From Ectopseudomonas toyotomiensis (GTDB taxonomy: Bacteria > Pseudomonadota > Gammaproteobacteria > Pseudomonadales > Pseudomonadaceae), in assembly GCF_900115695.1 (NCBI RefSeq), contig NZ_FOXK01000003.1:186001-250000 (forward strand): a DNA stretch of 64,000 nucleotides, read 5' to 3'. The position numbers and the translations under genes are program-made. Below, piece after piece: positions 52,010-61,500 of this stretch. Below the pieces are notes generated by a model. That model did not search any database. It was not told the origin of the DNA and saw only the letters and a list, made by a program, of their open reading frames with translations. Within the stretch, counting starts at the first letter, position 1, and the number at the start of each line of letters is the position of its first letter.

Positions 52010-53323
52010 ATGGCCGTTCAATACCAAACGCAGGAAGATCAGGAGCGCCGGCGCCAAGGTGAGAACCCGCTGATCTCCAATATGCCAACGACGACGCGTG
52101 CCGATCGCATGCAAGCGCAAATGAGCCAACCAGTCACTGGGCCGCGTGGTGTCATCCAGCCAGTTTCGGCTGGCGTCCCGCGACCACCTCAGTCTGGCGG
52201 TATACTTTCAGGGCTGGCTGGCGGCGCAGAGATTGTCGCAGGTGGTGCGGCGCTTCCATTCGCCGTAGGCCTCGACGCCGCTCGCGGCGGAATCGCAAGG
52301 CTTGCTGGTGGCGACCCAAGCACGCTTCCGGGTGGCGCAAATCGCTATGCAGACGCGGCATCGGCGACCCTTTCGCAGGGTATTGATCGCGCTTCGCGGG
52401 CGTCCGATCAGGTTAAGGCCGGCACGCGGGCAGCGCTCGGGGTGCAACCGCAAAGCATCATCGACGGAATGTCTACCCCGGCGCAGGCTGCTCCAGCGGT
52501 TCAAAGCACCGCTGCACCGACGCAGGCGCAAAGCATTGCTTCAGACATGCCGAATCAAGCTTCTGCACCAGTGCAGGCTGATGCTGTTGGTCAGACGCAG
52601 TCAATGATCACTGTCAATGGCAGGACGCCGCAGAGCATCGGTGACGGTATGGGTGCTTTCTCCCAGATGCAGCCTGGCGATAGCCAGTTGGCTCTTGGTC
52701 GGTTTGAGCGTGCAAACCAAGAAAGGCAGCGGATGATCGAAATCAGTCGCCGAGGGCAAATAGGCGAGGGCGGTGGTCGGGTGACTGTCGTGCGTGACAG
52801 TTCCCGCGCGCCTAGCATCGCTGATATCCAAAATGCCCGCCTTGATGCTCGTCAGGCCCAGACCAGCCTGCAGAACCAGCAGGCACAACAAAGCATCCTT
52901 TCCGGTATGGATGAGCGCCTGACTGGCCAATTGCAGCGTCAACGCTTGTCTCAGGAAGTCGATCAGGGTGCGCTTGCTTCGCAAGATCAGCGGCGCCTGC
53001 AATCTCTTCGCGACCAGATCGCAGATCCTAACCTGGGTGCCGATCAGCGCGAGGCAGCGCGCAGCGCTTACACCTCGCTCAGTACGCCGGCGAAAGATCG
53101 GTACCAGTCGCAGGACATTATCATCGGACGCGACGAGAACGGTCGTGATATCCGTGGCTCACAGCTGATCGATGTGACTACTGGGAGGCCGGTATCGACG
53201 GGTGGTGTCAGTCGCAGAATGAGCGTAACTCGGCAGGAGGTTGAGCAGGCTGCCAAGGAGGATGGCGTTTCAATCGACGACTACATCAGGGCTCTTACTG
53301 CTCAGGGTGTTGCCGTCAGTTGA
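52010..53323 (+). CDS. Probable internal virion/ejection protein with repeats (437 aa)
   Basis: The protein is Gln/Ala-rich. It has a basic start (MAVQYQTQEDQERRRQGENP), a Gly-rich hydrophobic segment (LSGLAGGAEIVAGGAALPFA), then a disordered region with four QSI-type repeats (VQPQSIIDGM, AQSIASDM, PQSIGDGM, QQSILSGM) and a helical end. The composition and the place before the giant protein suggest a DNA-ejection protein. Confidence 0.68.
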   Translation: MAVQYQTQEDQERRRQGENPLISNMPTTTRADRMQAQMSQPVTGPRGVIQPVSAGVPRPPQSGGILSGLAGGAEIVAGGAALPFAVGLDAARGGIARLAGGDPSTLPGGANRYADAASATLSQGIDRASRASDQVKAGTRAALGVQPQSIIDGMSTPAQAAPAVQSTAAPTQAQSIASDMPNQASAPVQADAVGQTQSMITVNGRTPQSIGDGMGAFSQMQPGDSQLALGRFERANQERQRMIEISRRGQIGEGGGRVTVVRDSSRAPSIADIQNARLDARQAQTSLQNQQAQQSILSGMDERLTGQLQRQRLSQEVDQGALASQDQRRLQSLRDQIADPNLGADQREAARSAYTSLSTPAKDRYQSQDIIIGRDENGRDIRGSQLIDVTTGRPVSTGGVSRRMSVTRQEVEQAAKEDGVSIDDYIRALTAQGVAVS

Positions 53324-53668
53324 TCAGTTGCAGTTCAGCCCAAACTCGGTAGCCAAGGCTGAGCATTGCTTGTTGTACAGGCGGTTGCAGGCTACTCGAA
53401 TCATGCCTGCAGCGCTCTGGCTGTGAGTGTCACGCGCTTTCTTGAGTGCGCATTCGGCGCCAGATTCGTAGCCGAAGAATCCGCGCCCAGAGCCTTGCTC
53501 AACGCCATCATAGCGCTCGGGGTGTCGGGCGCTACACACCTGATACGCCGCACCCGCGGCATTGTTGTTCTGCACTCCGGGCAGCTCGTCGAGCAAGCAC
53601 GTAGCGAAGTTTCCGGCCTGGGCCAGGCCGGAGAACGCGAGCAGGGTGGTGATGATCAGCTTCTTCAT
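53324..53668 (-). CDS. Secreted six-cysteine protein (114 aa)
   Basis: The protein has a Sec signal peptide (MKKLIITTLLAFSGLAQA, cleavage before GNF). The mature part has six Cys, probably three disulfides, in a helical fold. It runs leftward, opposed to the late genes, next to the Mnt-like repressor, where P22 carries sieA. It may be expressed in the lysogen as a superinfection-exclusion or conversion factor; this is inference. Confidence 0.7.
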   Translation of the reverse strand: MKKLIITTLLAFSGLAQAGNFATCLLDELPGVQNNNAAGAAYQVCSARHPERYDGVEQGSGRGFFGYESGAECALKKARDTHSQSAAGMIRVACNRLYNKQCSALATEFGLNCN

Positions 53669-53703
53669 TAGCGCGGTATAGACCATTTCCCGCCTAGAGA
53701 CAA

Positions 53704-54144
53704 TCAGGCTCTTTCCGGTGGCCAAAGGAAGATCGTGACGGCAGCCGGCCCATCCCATTCAACCTCATAACCGGCGTTTAGAAGCTCTTCGTCGATTCCA
53801 TGCAGAAGGTCTGAGGCTTCTTCGCCGCTTAGACCTCCCTCAAGATCGAGGTCATAAAACTCCGCGCTAGCGGCGCTGTGCCCCATTGCGATGGCTTTGT
53901 TGATCGCCTTGATGATGCGTTGGCGCACGATATCTGGGATGCGCCGACGAGCTATCAGAGAAAGTTCCTGCGCTTTTTTGACCGGAACCAGCTTCTCCAA
54001 GGTAACACCCTCGTCAAAGCTTGCTTCAAGGCGAGCAACGATCTCCGCATTTACCGATCGGTGGTTGGCTTTGGCGGAATCATCGACCTTGGCTTTCAGG
54101 TTTTCTGGGATTCGCAGCTTGAACTGAGGGTCGGTTCTTTTCAT
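53704..54144 (-). CDS. Mnt/Arc-type repressor with extra C-terminal domain
   Basis: This 146-residue protein opens with a ribbon-helix-helix domain: DPQFKLRIPENLKAKVDDSA and NHRSVNAEIVARLEASF. A second, acidic domain follows (EGGLSGEEASDLLHGIDEEL). It is divergent from the Arc-like gene over three operator-like repeats. It probably represses the antirepressor operon in the lysogen, as Mnt does in P22. Confidence 0.85.
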   Translation of the reverse strand: MKRTDPQFKLRIPENLKAKVDDSAKANHRSVNAEIVARLEASFDEGVTLEKLVPVKKAQELSLIARRRIPDIVRQRIIKAINKAIAMGHSAASAEFYDLDLEGGLSGEEASDLLHGIDEELLNAGYEVEWDGPAAVTIFLWPPERA

Positions 54145-54155
54145 GGGCGAATGAT

Positions 54156-54220
54156 GGACCAAATGGGTCTTGACGTAAATGGACCCAGTGGGTTCTAATC
54201 GATTTGAACCCATTGGGTCC
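54156..54220. promoter_or_regulatory. Operators and rightward promoter of the second immunity module
   Basis: Three near-dyad sites of the type GGACCCANTGGGTCC lie at 54156-54170, 54181-54195 and 54206-54220, exactly 25 bp apart. A rightward promoter fits TTGACG (54170-54175) and TCTAAT (54194-54199) with 18 bp between, so the middle site blocks it. Confidence 0.8.
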
Positions 54221-54233
54221 AGTAGGAGGAGAG

Positions 54234-54404
54234 ATGAGTCGCATAGATCTGCAGTTCAAATTGCGCCTGCCTGAGGAGCTGAAAAGCTATCTATCAGAAC
54301 AGGCAGGGCAAAGCCGCCGTAGCCTTACGGCAGAGGTCGTTTACAGGTTGGAACAATCGAGGAAGCAGGATGAGAGTCAGCGAGGCAAGCAGGCAGATGC
54401 CTGA
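54234..54404 (+). CDS. Arc-like ribbon-helix-helix repressor (56 aa)
   Basis: The protein reads MSRIDLQFKLRLPEELKSYL, then GQSRRSLTAEVVYRLEQS, the Arc pattern (strand, helix A, helix B). The start has GGAGGA 7 bp upstream. The length is almost equal to P22 Arc (53). It probably limits antirepressor synthesis during lytic growth. Confidence 0.88.
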   Translation: MSRIDLQFKLRLPEELKSYLSEQAGQSRRSLTAEVVYRLEQSRKQDESQRGKQADA

Positions 54405-54410
54405 AAGAAT

Positions 54411-54443
54411 GAAGCCCCAGGTGCTGGTAACACCTGAGGCTTC
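54411..54443 (+). other. Hairpin between the Arc-like gene and the next gene
   Basis: GAAGCC..AGGTG pairs with CACCT..GGCTTC around a 7-nt loop, giving an 11-bp stem with one internal bulge. There is no T-run. It could be an attenuator, RNA stability element or, by analogy with P22 sar, a site of antisense control. Confidence 0.5.
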
Positions 54444-54474
54444 GGATGTGAAAACTTTGGAAGGAGTTCACCTG

Positions 54475-54735
54475 ATGAATGCTAACGCAAAGTCCGTGGA
54501 ATGCAACCTTGAGGACGCCACTACGCCGGAGGAGATATTCAGCCTGCCCGACAATGTGCCGCTGAATCAGGATGTACTCAATACCTTCCTCGGCCGGGCT
54601 ATCGGCCTGGCCGTAGTGCTGCAAGGCGGTGCCCTGCCTACGCATGAGAAGAATGTTCTCTGGCTGCTGGAGTCGCAGTTGAGCCAGATGAAAACCTATC
54701 TGGATCGCGCGCTGTGCGATCGGGAGGCTGCATGA
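54475..54735 (+). CDS. Hypothetical protein in the antirepressor operon (86 aa)
   Basis: The ATG at 54475 has AAGGAG 8 bp upstream; a longer frame from 54370 would overlap the Arc-like gene. The product (MNANAKSVECNLEDATTPEE) is helical and acidic with LNTFLGRAIGLAVVLQGGAL. It is coupled to the antirepressor gene by ATGA. Confidence 0.62.
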   Translation: MNANAKSVECNLEDATTPEEIFSLPDNVPLNQDVLNTFLGRAIGLAVVLQGGALPTHEKNVLWLLESQLSQMKTYLDRALCDREAA

Positions 54736-55448
54736 TGGGCAGTCTTATCCTTCCTTCCACATGTGCCACTATGACCAGCTTGGAGATTGCCGAGTTGGTC
54801 AATTCCAATCATGCCGATGTTCGGCGCTCCATTGAACGCCTTGCTGAGCGTGGTGTTGTGACACTTCCGCCATTGGCTGAAGTGTCCAACGCCGGGCCTG
54901 GGCCGAAGACCATCAAGGCATACAGCTTCTCGGGTGAACAGGGTAAGCGCGACAGCATCATCGTGGTCGCTCAGCTCAGCCCTGAGTTCACAGCTCGCCT
55001 GGTTGATCGTTGGCAGGAATTGGAGTCGCAGTTGGCCAAGCCGCGCGAGCTTTCCCGTCTCGAACTGATACAGATGGCGCTGGCCGCCGAGCAGGAGAAG
55101 ATCCGCATCGAGGCCGAGCGCGACCACGCCATCGCCACCAAGGCGCAGATCGGCAGCAAGCGAGAAGCTTCTGCCATGGCCACGGCATCCGCTGCTGTGC
55201 GGGAGGTGAACCGACTTAAGGGCGAACTCGGCAAGAACAGCAAGCACGCCACCGTCATTGCTGTGGAGCGCGCCACCGGCAAGCGTTTCCCCAAGAATGC
55301 GTATGTAGCGCTGCGCCGCTGGTGCAAGCGCAATAACGCCCAGGCGGTCGATGTGGTCGACGAGCGCTATGGCACCGTCAAGGCATGGCCAGCTGGCGCG
55401 TGGCTTGAGGCCTTCGATATATGCCTTGAGTCGCTGTTCTCTGCATAG
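54732..55448 (+). CDS. Rha-type antirepressor
   Basis: This 238-residue protein has a Rha N-terminal domain (TSLEIAELVNSNHADVRRSI, then KAYSFSGEQGKRDSIIVVAQ and VDRWQELESQ). A coiled helix follows, and a C-terminal KilA-C-like domain (YVALRRWCKRNNAQAVDVVD). Such proteins inactivate the CI-type repressor or block host takeover. The layout Mnt-Arc-Ant is that of P22 immI. Confidence 0.8.
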   Translation: MMGSLILPSTCATMTSLEIAELVNSNHADVRRSIERLAERGVVTLPPLAEVSNAGPGPKTIKAYSFSGEQGKRDSIIVVAQLSPEFTARLVDRWQELESQLAKPRELSRLELIQMALAAEQEKIRIEAERDHAIATKAQIGSKREASAMATASAAVREVNRLKGELGKNSKHATVIAVERATGKRFPKNAYVALRRWCKRNNAQAVDVVDERYGTVKAWPAGAWLEAFDICLESLFSA

Positions 55449-55498
55449 AAAGTACATACCCGGATATAGGGGTATGTAAGTTTCCTTTCGACGAGATA

Positions 55499-55521
55499 AT
55501 CCCACCATTTGGTGGGATTTC
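55499..55521 (+). terminator. Terminator after the antirepressor gene
   Basis: AATCCCACC / GGTGGGATT stem with a TTTCTTT tail lies 50 bp beyond the stop and just before element I. A second, weaker stem (TACATACCC / GGGTATGTA) lies at about 55451-55476. Confidence 0.85.
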
Positions 55522-55528
55522 TTTCGCC

Positions 55529-55553
55529 TTGTCCAAGTGGGCCAGTGACATAG
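55529..55553 (+). promoter_or_regulatory. Late element I
   Basis: TTGTC (55529-55533), 8 bp, CCAGTGACATAG. It follows the terminator directly and lies 44 bp before the giant virion gene, whose coding sequence thus begins at 55598. Confidence 0.82.
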
Positions 55554-55597
55554 CGTTCTCTGAACGGTGCCGCACGGTGCGGCTGTTTGGAGGGGCA

Positions 55598-58500
55598 ATG
55601 AGCAAGCTGGCTGATGAGTTTGGATTAGGGGCCAATGAGTCGGCAGGATCCACTGGCGGCTCCAGTCTTGCGCAGGAGTTTGGCCTTCAGCCGCAGAAGC
55701 CAAAGGCCAGCGGCATCGTCGACACTGTTGTCGAGGGAGCCAAGAACACTGGCCGTGCGATCGCCTCCACTGTCGATGCTTACACCGGCAACACGCAGGG
55801 CGTCGCAGATCGCGCCGCCGAGCAGGCGCAGGCCCCTCGCGATCCTCGTCTGGAGCAGTTCCAGGCTGACTATGCAGACCGCACCGCGGCACTGGGTGAA
55901 GATCCTGGCCTGCTGCCAACCATTGGTCAGGGCATTGGTGCCATCGTTGATAACCCTGCTGGCGCTGGACTGGCCGTGCTCGAGCAGTTGCCGAATGCTG
56001 CGGCAGTACTCGGCGGTGGCTGGGCTGGCCTGAAGGGTGGCGCGGCTATCGGTGCTGGTATCGGCTCTGTTGTGCCGGGTGTGGGTACGGCTGCTGGCGG
56101 TACCGTTGGCGGCGTGGTTGGCGGTCTGGCTGGCATGTTCCTCGGGAACACTGCTCTGGAAACCGGCAACAAGGCCATGGCTGCGGCCGATGACGGCGAG
56201 GTGACCCAGGAAGAACTGGCGCAGGCCAGGCGCGAGGGGGCGATCAAGGGCGGTGTGATCACTGGTGTGGACGCTCTCACGCTGGGTGTCGGCGGGAAGG
56301 TGGCCAGCACCTTGCAGCGTACCAGCAGCACCGCGCTGGAGGCTGCTACTCGCAAGACGCTGATGGATCGTGGCGTTGACGTGACCAGTGAAGCCGCTGT
56401 GGTTGCTGCTCGGGCGAACCCTGAGATTGCTGCTGCCGTGCGGGTGGCGCAGGACAATGCGCGCAAGGCAACTGATCGGCTCGGGCGTCGAGTTGCGACT
56501 GGCGGCGCGCTGCTGGGCATGGAGACTGTTGGCGAGGGTGTCGGCGAGTATCTTGGCGAACTGGCAGCCACTGGTGAAGGGAACATCCCTGATGCCGTGC
56601 TGGAGAGCTTGCTTTCCCTTGGGCAGAGCACTGCTGAGGCGTCTTGGAACATGGCGCGCACGCGCATGGTTCAGCCGTCGCCGTCTGCCGAAAACCCGAT
56701 GCCGGCGCCGGTACCTGCTCCAGATCCTGCTGCTGGCGTTATCTCCCGCACTGCCGCGCAACTGCCGGCGCCGGATCGTCTGGCGCTGCCTGCACCTGAG
56801 CAGGTGCTGTACGCAGATGCCGTTGGCCAGGTGAGCGAGCGAGGGCCTGCTCGCAACGTGGACCGCGAGCAGCGTCCGGTACCAGGGCGCGAGGCTGGCC
56901 AGCCAGGCGGTGGACCCGGCATGGACCAACAGACGGCGCGTGGTGAGTTGCCTATCACTGGCGAGGTGATCCCGGCTGCTCGGATGCCACAGGCGCAGCC
57001 GCCGGCAACCCAGCGAACTTTCGATGCTGAGCCCGTGCGCCAGGCGTTGCCAGACCTTCGCCCAGAGGCCGTGGTGGTGGACAGCGCTGGACAGGCCAAA
57101 GTGGGCCGGGTTCCTAATCAGCCGCAGGCAGAGCCGGCGCCGCGCGTGGATGGCATGACCGCTCAGGCTGTGCCTGGCCAACGCCCGAAATTCGATCAGG
57201 TGTTGCAGCAGGCTCGCCAGGCTGGAGAGCAGGCGGATGCCGAGACGCTGGCCGCCACAAGTGGCGCAACCAGGGCGCAGGCTGCGCGGGCAATCAAGGC
57301 CGTGCGGGACGAGCAGCAGGCGGTTTCCACCGTCTACCGAAGCGTTCCCGGTGCAAATAAAGCGCTGCGCTCAATGCCAGAGCCGGCTGCGTTCGAAGTA
57401 GTGAAGAGTGGCAATCGCGAGTGGCGCATCCAGCGCCGCCAGGAGGTGCAAGGTGCTGATAGTCGGCCAGGGGCTGTTGATGACCGAGCCGCAGGCGATA
57501 CGCCTGCTGTGCCAGATGCGGCAGATAACGTGGCGCGAGAGCCAGTTGTGGCTGAACGGCCTGCCGCTGCCGGGCGATCGGCAGAAGCTGGTCGATCTGG
57601 TGTTCCTGCTGCAGTTCAAGGGGCAGACGGACAGCGTGCACTGAGCGAGCAGCCTGCTGCTGATCAACCAGCGGCCAGTGAAGAGGCGGTACCCGCTCAA
57701 GCGAATGATCAGGCGCCGGCTCTGCCCGAGATCCTGGCAACCCCGCGCAAGCGCTACATAGACCGCCAGGCCAAGGCTGCTGGCATAAAGAAGGGATCGC
57801 CAGGCTACGACCAGGCCATCCAGCGCCTGCAGGATCAGTACGAGGCTGACGTAGACCGCGCCTCGGCCGGCATCACCTTCGAGCAGTACAACGAACTGAA
57901 CAGCGACAGCCCGGAGGGCGTCAACCGCCAGGCCTGGGAGGCACTGCGTCAGGAGTTTGGCCAGCAGCAGTACTCTCGCGGAAGCTATAGGGGTGACCCT
58001 GCACCGGCAAGCATTGATCAGGTTCTGGCTGGTTGGCGGGAACTGGGTGTCGATGGAGCGCTGAGCGAGCGCGGCGATATCGTCACGGTATCGAAGATCA
58101 TTTCGCCTGCTGCTGGCAGTGGTCGTGGCAGCCAGGCCATGCAGATATTGACCCAGTATGCGGATATGGCTGGGAAGCACATCGCCCTGAGCCCTAGCGC
58201 TGACTTTGGCGGAAACAAGGCGCGTCTGGTCGACTTCTATAAGCGTTTCGGATTCCTTGAGAACAAGGGGCGCAACAGGGTTTTCCAAACGATGGAAACC
58301 ATGTATCGCCTGGCTCCTGGGCAGGTGCTGTACTCGCGGTCGCCGCGCAAGTCGGCTGCAAAAAGTAGCCGTTCTGGGCAGGTAAGGCTGCAGCTCAAGC
58401 GCCTTACCGGAGCCTGGCAGAACGCCCCGGAGATCAAGGTTGTGCAGTCGGTCAAAGATCTGCCTGACCGCCAGCGCCGCCAGGTCGAGCGCGATGGAGC

Positions 58501-61500
58501 CTTCGACGTGGAAGGCATCTTCGCCGACGGTCAGGTGTATCTGGTGGCGGATAACCTTCGCGACGCCCAGCATGCGGCTTTCGTCCTGCAGCACGAAGTA
58601 CTTGGCCATGCCGGACTACAGGGCGCCTACGGCCAGCGCCTGACGCCGCTGCTCATGAGCATCTACAACGGCAATCCAGAAATGAAGGCCCAGGCTGACG
58701 CCCTGGTGCGCCGCTTCGGCTACAGGCCGGCCGTGGCCATGGAGGAAGTGCTGGCTGACATGGCTGGCGCGGGCACCATCCAGCAGCAAGCGTTCTGGCC
58801 GCGGGTCGTGACCGCCATGCGCAACGCGCTGCGCTCGATCGGCTTCAACATGCGTTGGACCGAGGGCGATATTCAGGGGCTGTTGGCCAATGCTCGCCGT
58901 TACATCGAGCGCGGCAAGGGCCGTGGCCGCGGTCGCACCGTGTTCTCGCGCAACGGTGACAGCGGGCGACTGGTGGAAATGGTCGACGAGCAGGGCCGCC
59001 TGCTGGCGCCGAATGGCAAGCCTTCGAATCTGACCCAGAAACAGTGGCACCAGACGCGCGGCGACAACTTCAAGCGCTGGTTCGGTGACTGGCAGGCGCT
59101 GGATGCGCAGTCACGTCTGGATGACAAGGCGCCGCTGAAGTTACGTATGCCTGACACGTGGAAGGAACTCAGCGAGCGTGATCGGCTGGAGAAGGTCGAG
59201 GCATCGCTTAAAACCATGGCCAGGCAGAGCGAAGCTCTGCCGCATGACGACCTGGGCGACGTGACCATGGCAATGTCTGGGGCGAAGAAGGCGGCATCGA
59301 CTGCGGCTGACCCAGCGAAACAGGCGGTGCTGACGCGGCTGCAACAGGCGTTCGAGCATTCGATCTACGCCAGCAGCACCCTGTCCACCCAGAGTGGCCA
59401 GACTGCTGCATATCACAAGCTGCTGGCGCCGATCGATGTAGACGGGGTTCCGCTAGTGGCGGTGTTCACCGTGCGGGAGGATGTAAACGGTCGGATGTTC
59501 TACAACACGGTGACCGTCGACAGAAAAGAGAACGCCCTGGCAGTCCCTCCGGGCGATATGAGCAGTGATGCTCAGGGGTCGCTCCCGGCCAATACCAAGG
59601 CGTCAGGCACCTTTGTACGTCGACCGCTGGCGCGCGTCAATCCAGAAGACGTATCCAAGGTGACGGACGGTAACGGCGAGCCCTTGGTGCTGTACCACGG
59701 CACCGCCGAACAGTTCACTATCTTTGACCAGAGCCGGCCGGGTCGCAGCACCGGCCACACTACGGCACCGCTTGGTGTGTTCCTCACCAATGACGGCACC
59801 CTGGCGAAAGCCTACGCGGAGAAAGCAACCGACGGCATGCCAGGGCTGGCCAACGTGATGCCGCTGTTCGCCTCGATCAAGAACCCTTACCGTATGAGTG
59901 TGGCGGAATCGCAGAGCCTGGATAGCTTCGAGAAGTCGATCGCTATGCGGCAGCGGCTTGAAGCCGAGGGTTATGACGGCATCCAGCTTGCGAATACCGG
60001 TACCTGGGTGGCGTTCTACAACAACCAGGTGAAGTCGGCCACGAACAACACGGGTGCATTCGATGAGGTCGATCCTGATATCCGCTATCGCCGATCAGGC
60101 CAGGGCACTGTCGATCTGCTCGATACCTTCACTGATCGTTTTGTTACCGGCAAAACTGCAGATGCCTTCCCCGAGCTGAATCAGGGTGCGCGCGACTTCT
60201 TGAACAAGATCGGATCGCCGCCGGCGCTGACCAAGGCCAAGGAATGGGTGCGCGAGCGTACTGATCGTGTGGCCACGAAGATCCGCCAGGGCGTAGTGGA
60301 CCGTTATGCAGCGCTGAAAGAGCTCGATGAGAGGCTGCTTGGCAAAGACTTCATCGACAACGCCATTCACAGCAGTTCGTGGGTGCTGGCGCGTATGTCG
60401 TCGTCGGCCTCTGGTGCGCTGAATGCAATGCTGACCACTGGGCGCCTGCGCTTCGACGGGAAAGAGCGGGTGATCACCCTGCAGGACGGCGATAAGACTG
60501 GTGGGCTTTCTGCCGTGCTGACGCAGTTGGGTTCGGCGGCAGAGGTGGAGCGCTTCATGGGGTGGATTGCCGCGAATCGCGCTGATCGCCTGATGCAGGA
60601 GGGGCGCGAGAACCTGTTCACCGCCGATGAAATTGCCAGCGGCAAGCAGCTGAACGGCGGGCGGACGGCGGACGGCAAGAGCCGGCAGATGCTGTACAGC
60701 AAGGTCTTCAACGAGTTTCAGCAGTACCGTGACGATGTGCTGGCCATTGCCGAGGCGAACGGCATCATCAATGCCGACACCAGGGCGATGTGGCGTGACG
60801 AGTTCTACGTGCCGTTCTATCGGGTGATGGATGAAGAGGCTGCCGCCGGCGGCCCGCGCGCGGGCAAGGGACTGAGCCGGCAGGAGGCCTACAAGAAGCT
60901 GAAGGGCGGCAAGCAGAATCTGAATGACCTGCTGGAAAACACCCTGATGAACTTCCACCACCTGATTTCGGCCAGCCTGAAGAACCAGGCCGCGACGCAG
61001 GCAATGGTCAACGCCGAGCGCGCTGGCATTGCGCGAGTGGTGCCAGAGAGTCGCCGTGATCCGAAGACCAGCACGTTCGTCCTGAAGGATGGTGAGCGTG
61101 TCTTCTACGAGATCGATGATCCCCTGGTATTCGAGTCGCTAACTGCTCTGGCAGATCCTGGCTTGAATAACTTGGCGGTGCAGACCATGTCGGCCTTCAA
61201 GCGGCTGTTCACCAACATGACCACGGTTACGCCGCAGTTCATCCTGGCCAACACCATGCGCGACCTGATGCAGGCCTCGGCGACTTCACCGACCAGTAAA
61301 AACCTGTTCAAGAACCTGTCGCAGGGCGTTGCGGGTTACCGGGATGCGCGCACCAGGGCGGAAATGCAGGCCAGCGGCGGGGCGTTCAGCTTCGGCCACC
61401 TGTACGGCGCTGACGTGAACGAGGTGAAGGCCAGTTTGAAGAAGACCGTTACCGGTGCAGAACTGGTGACGGATGTGAGCATGGTACCGAAGCTGCTGCG

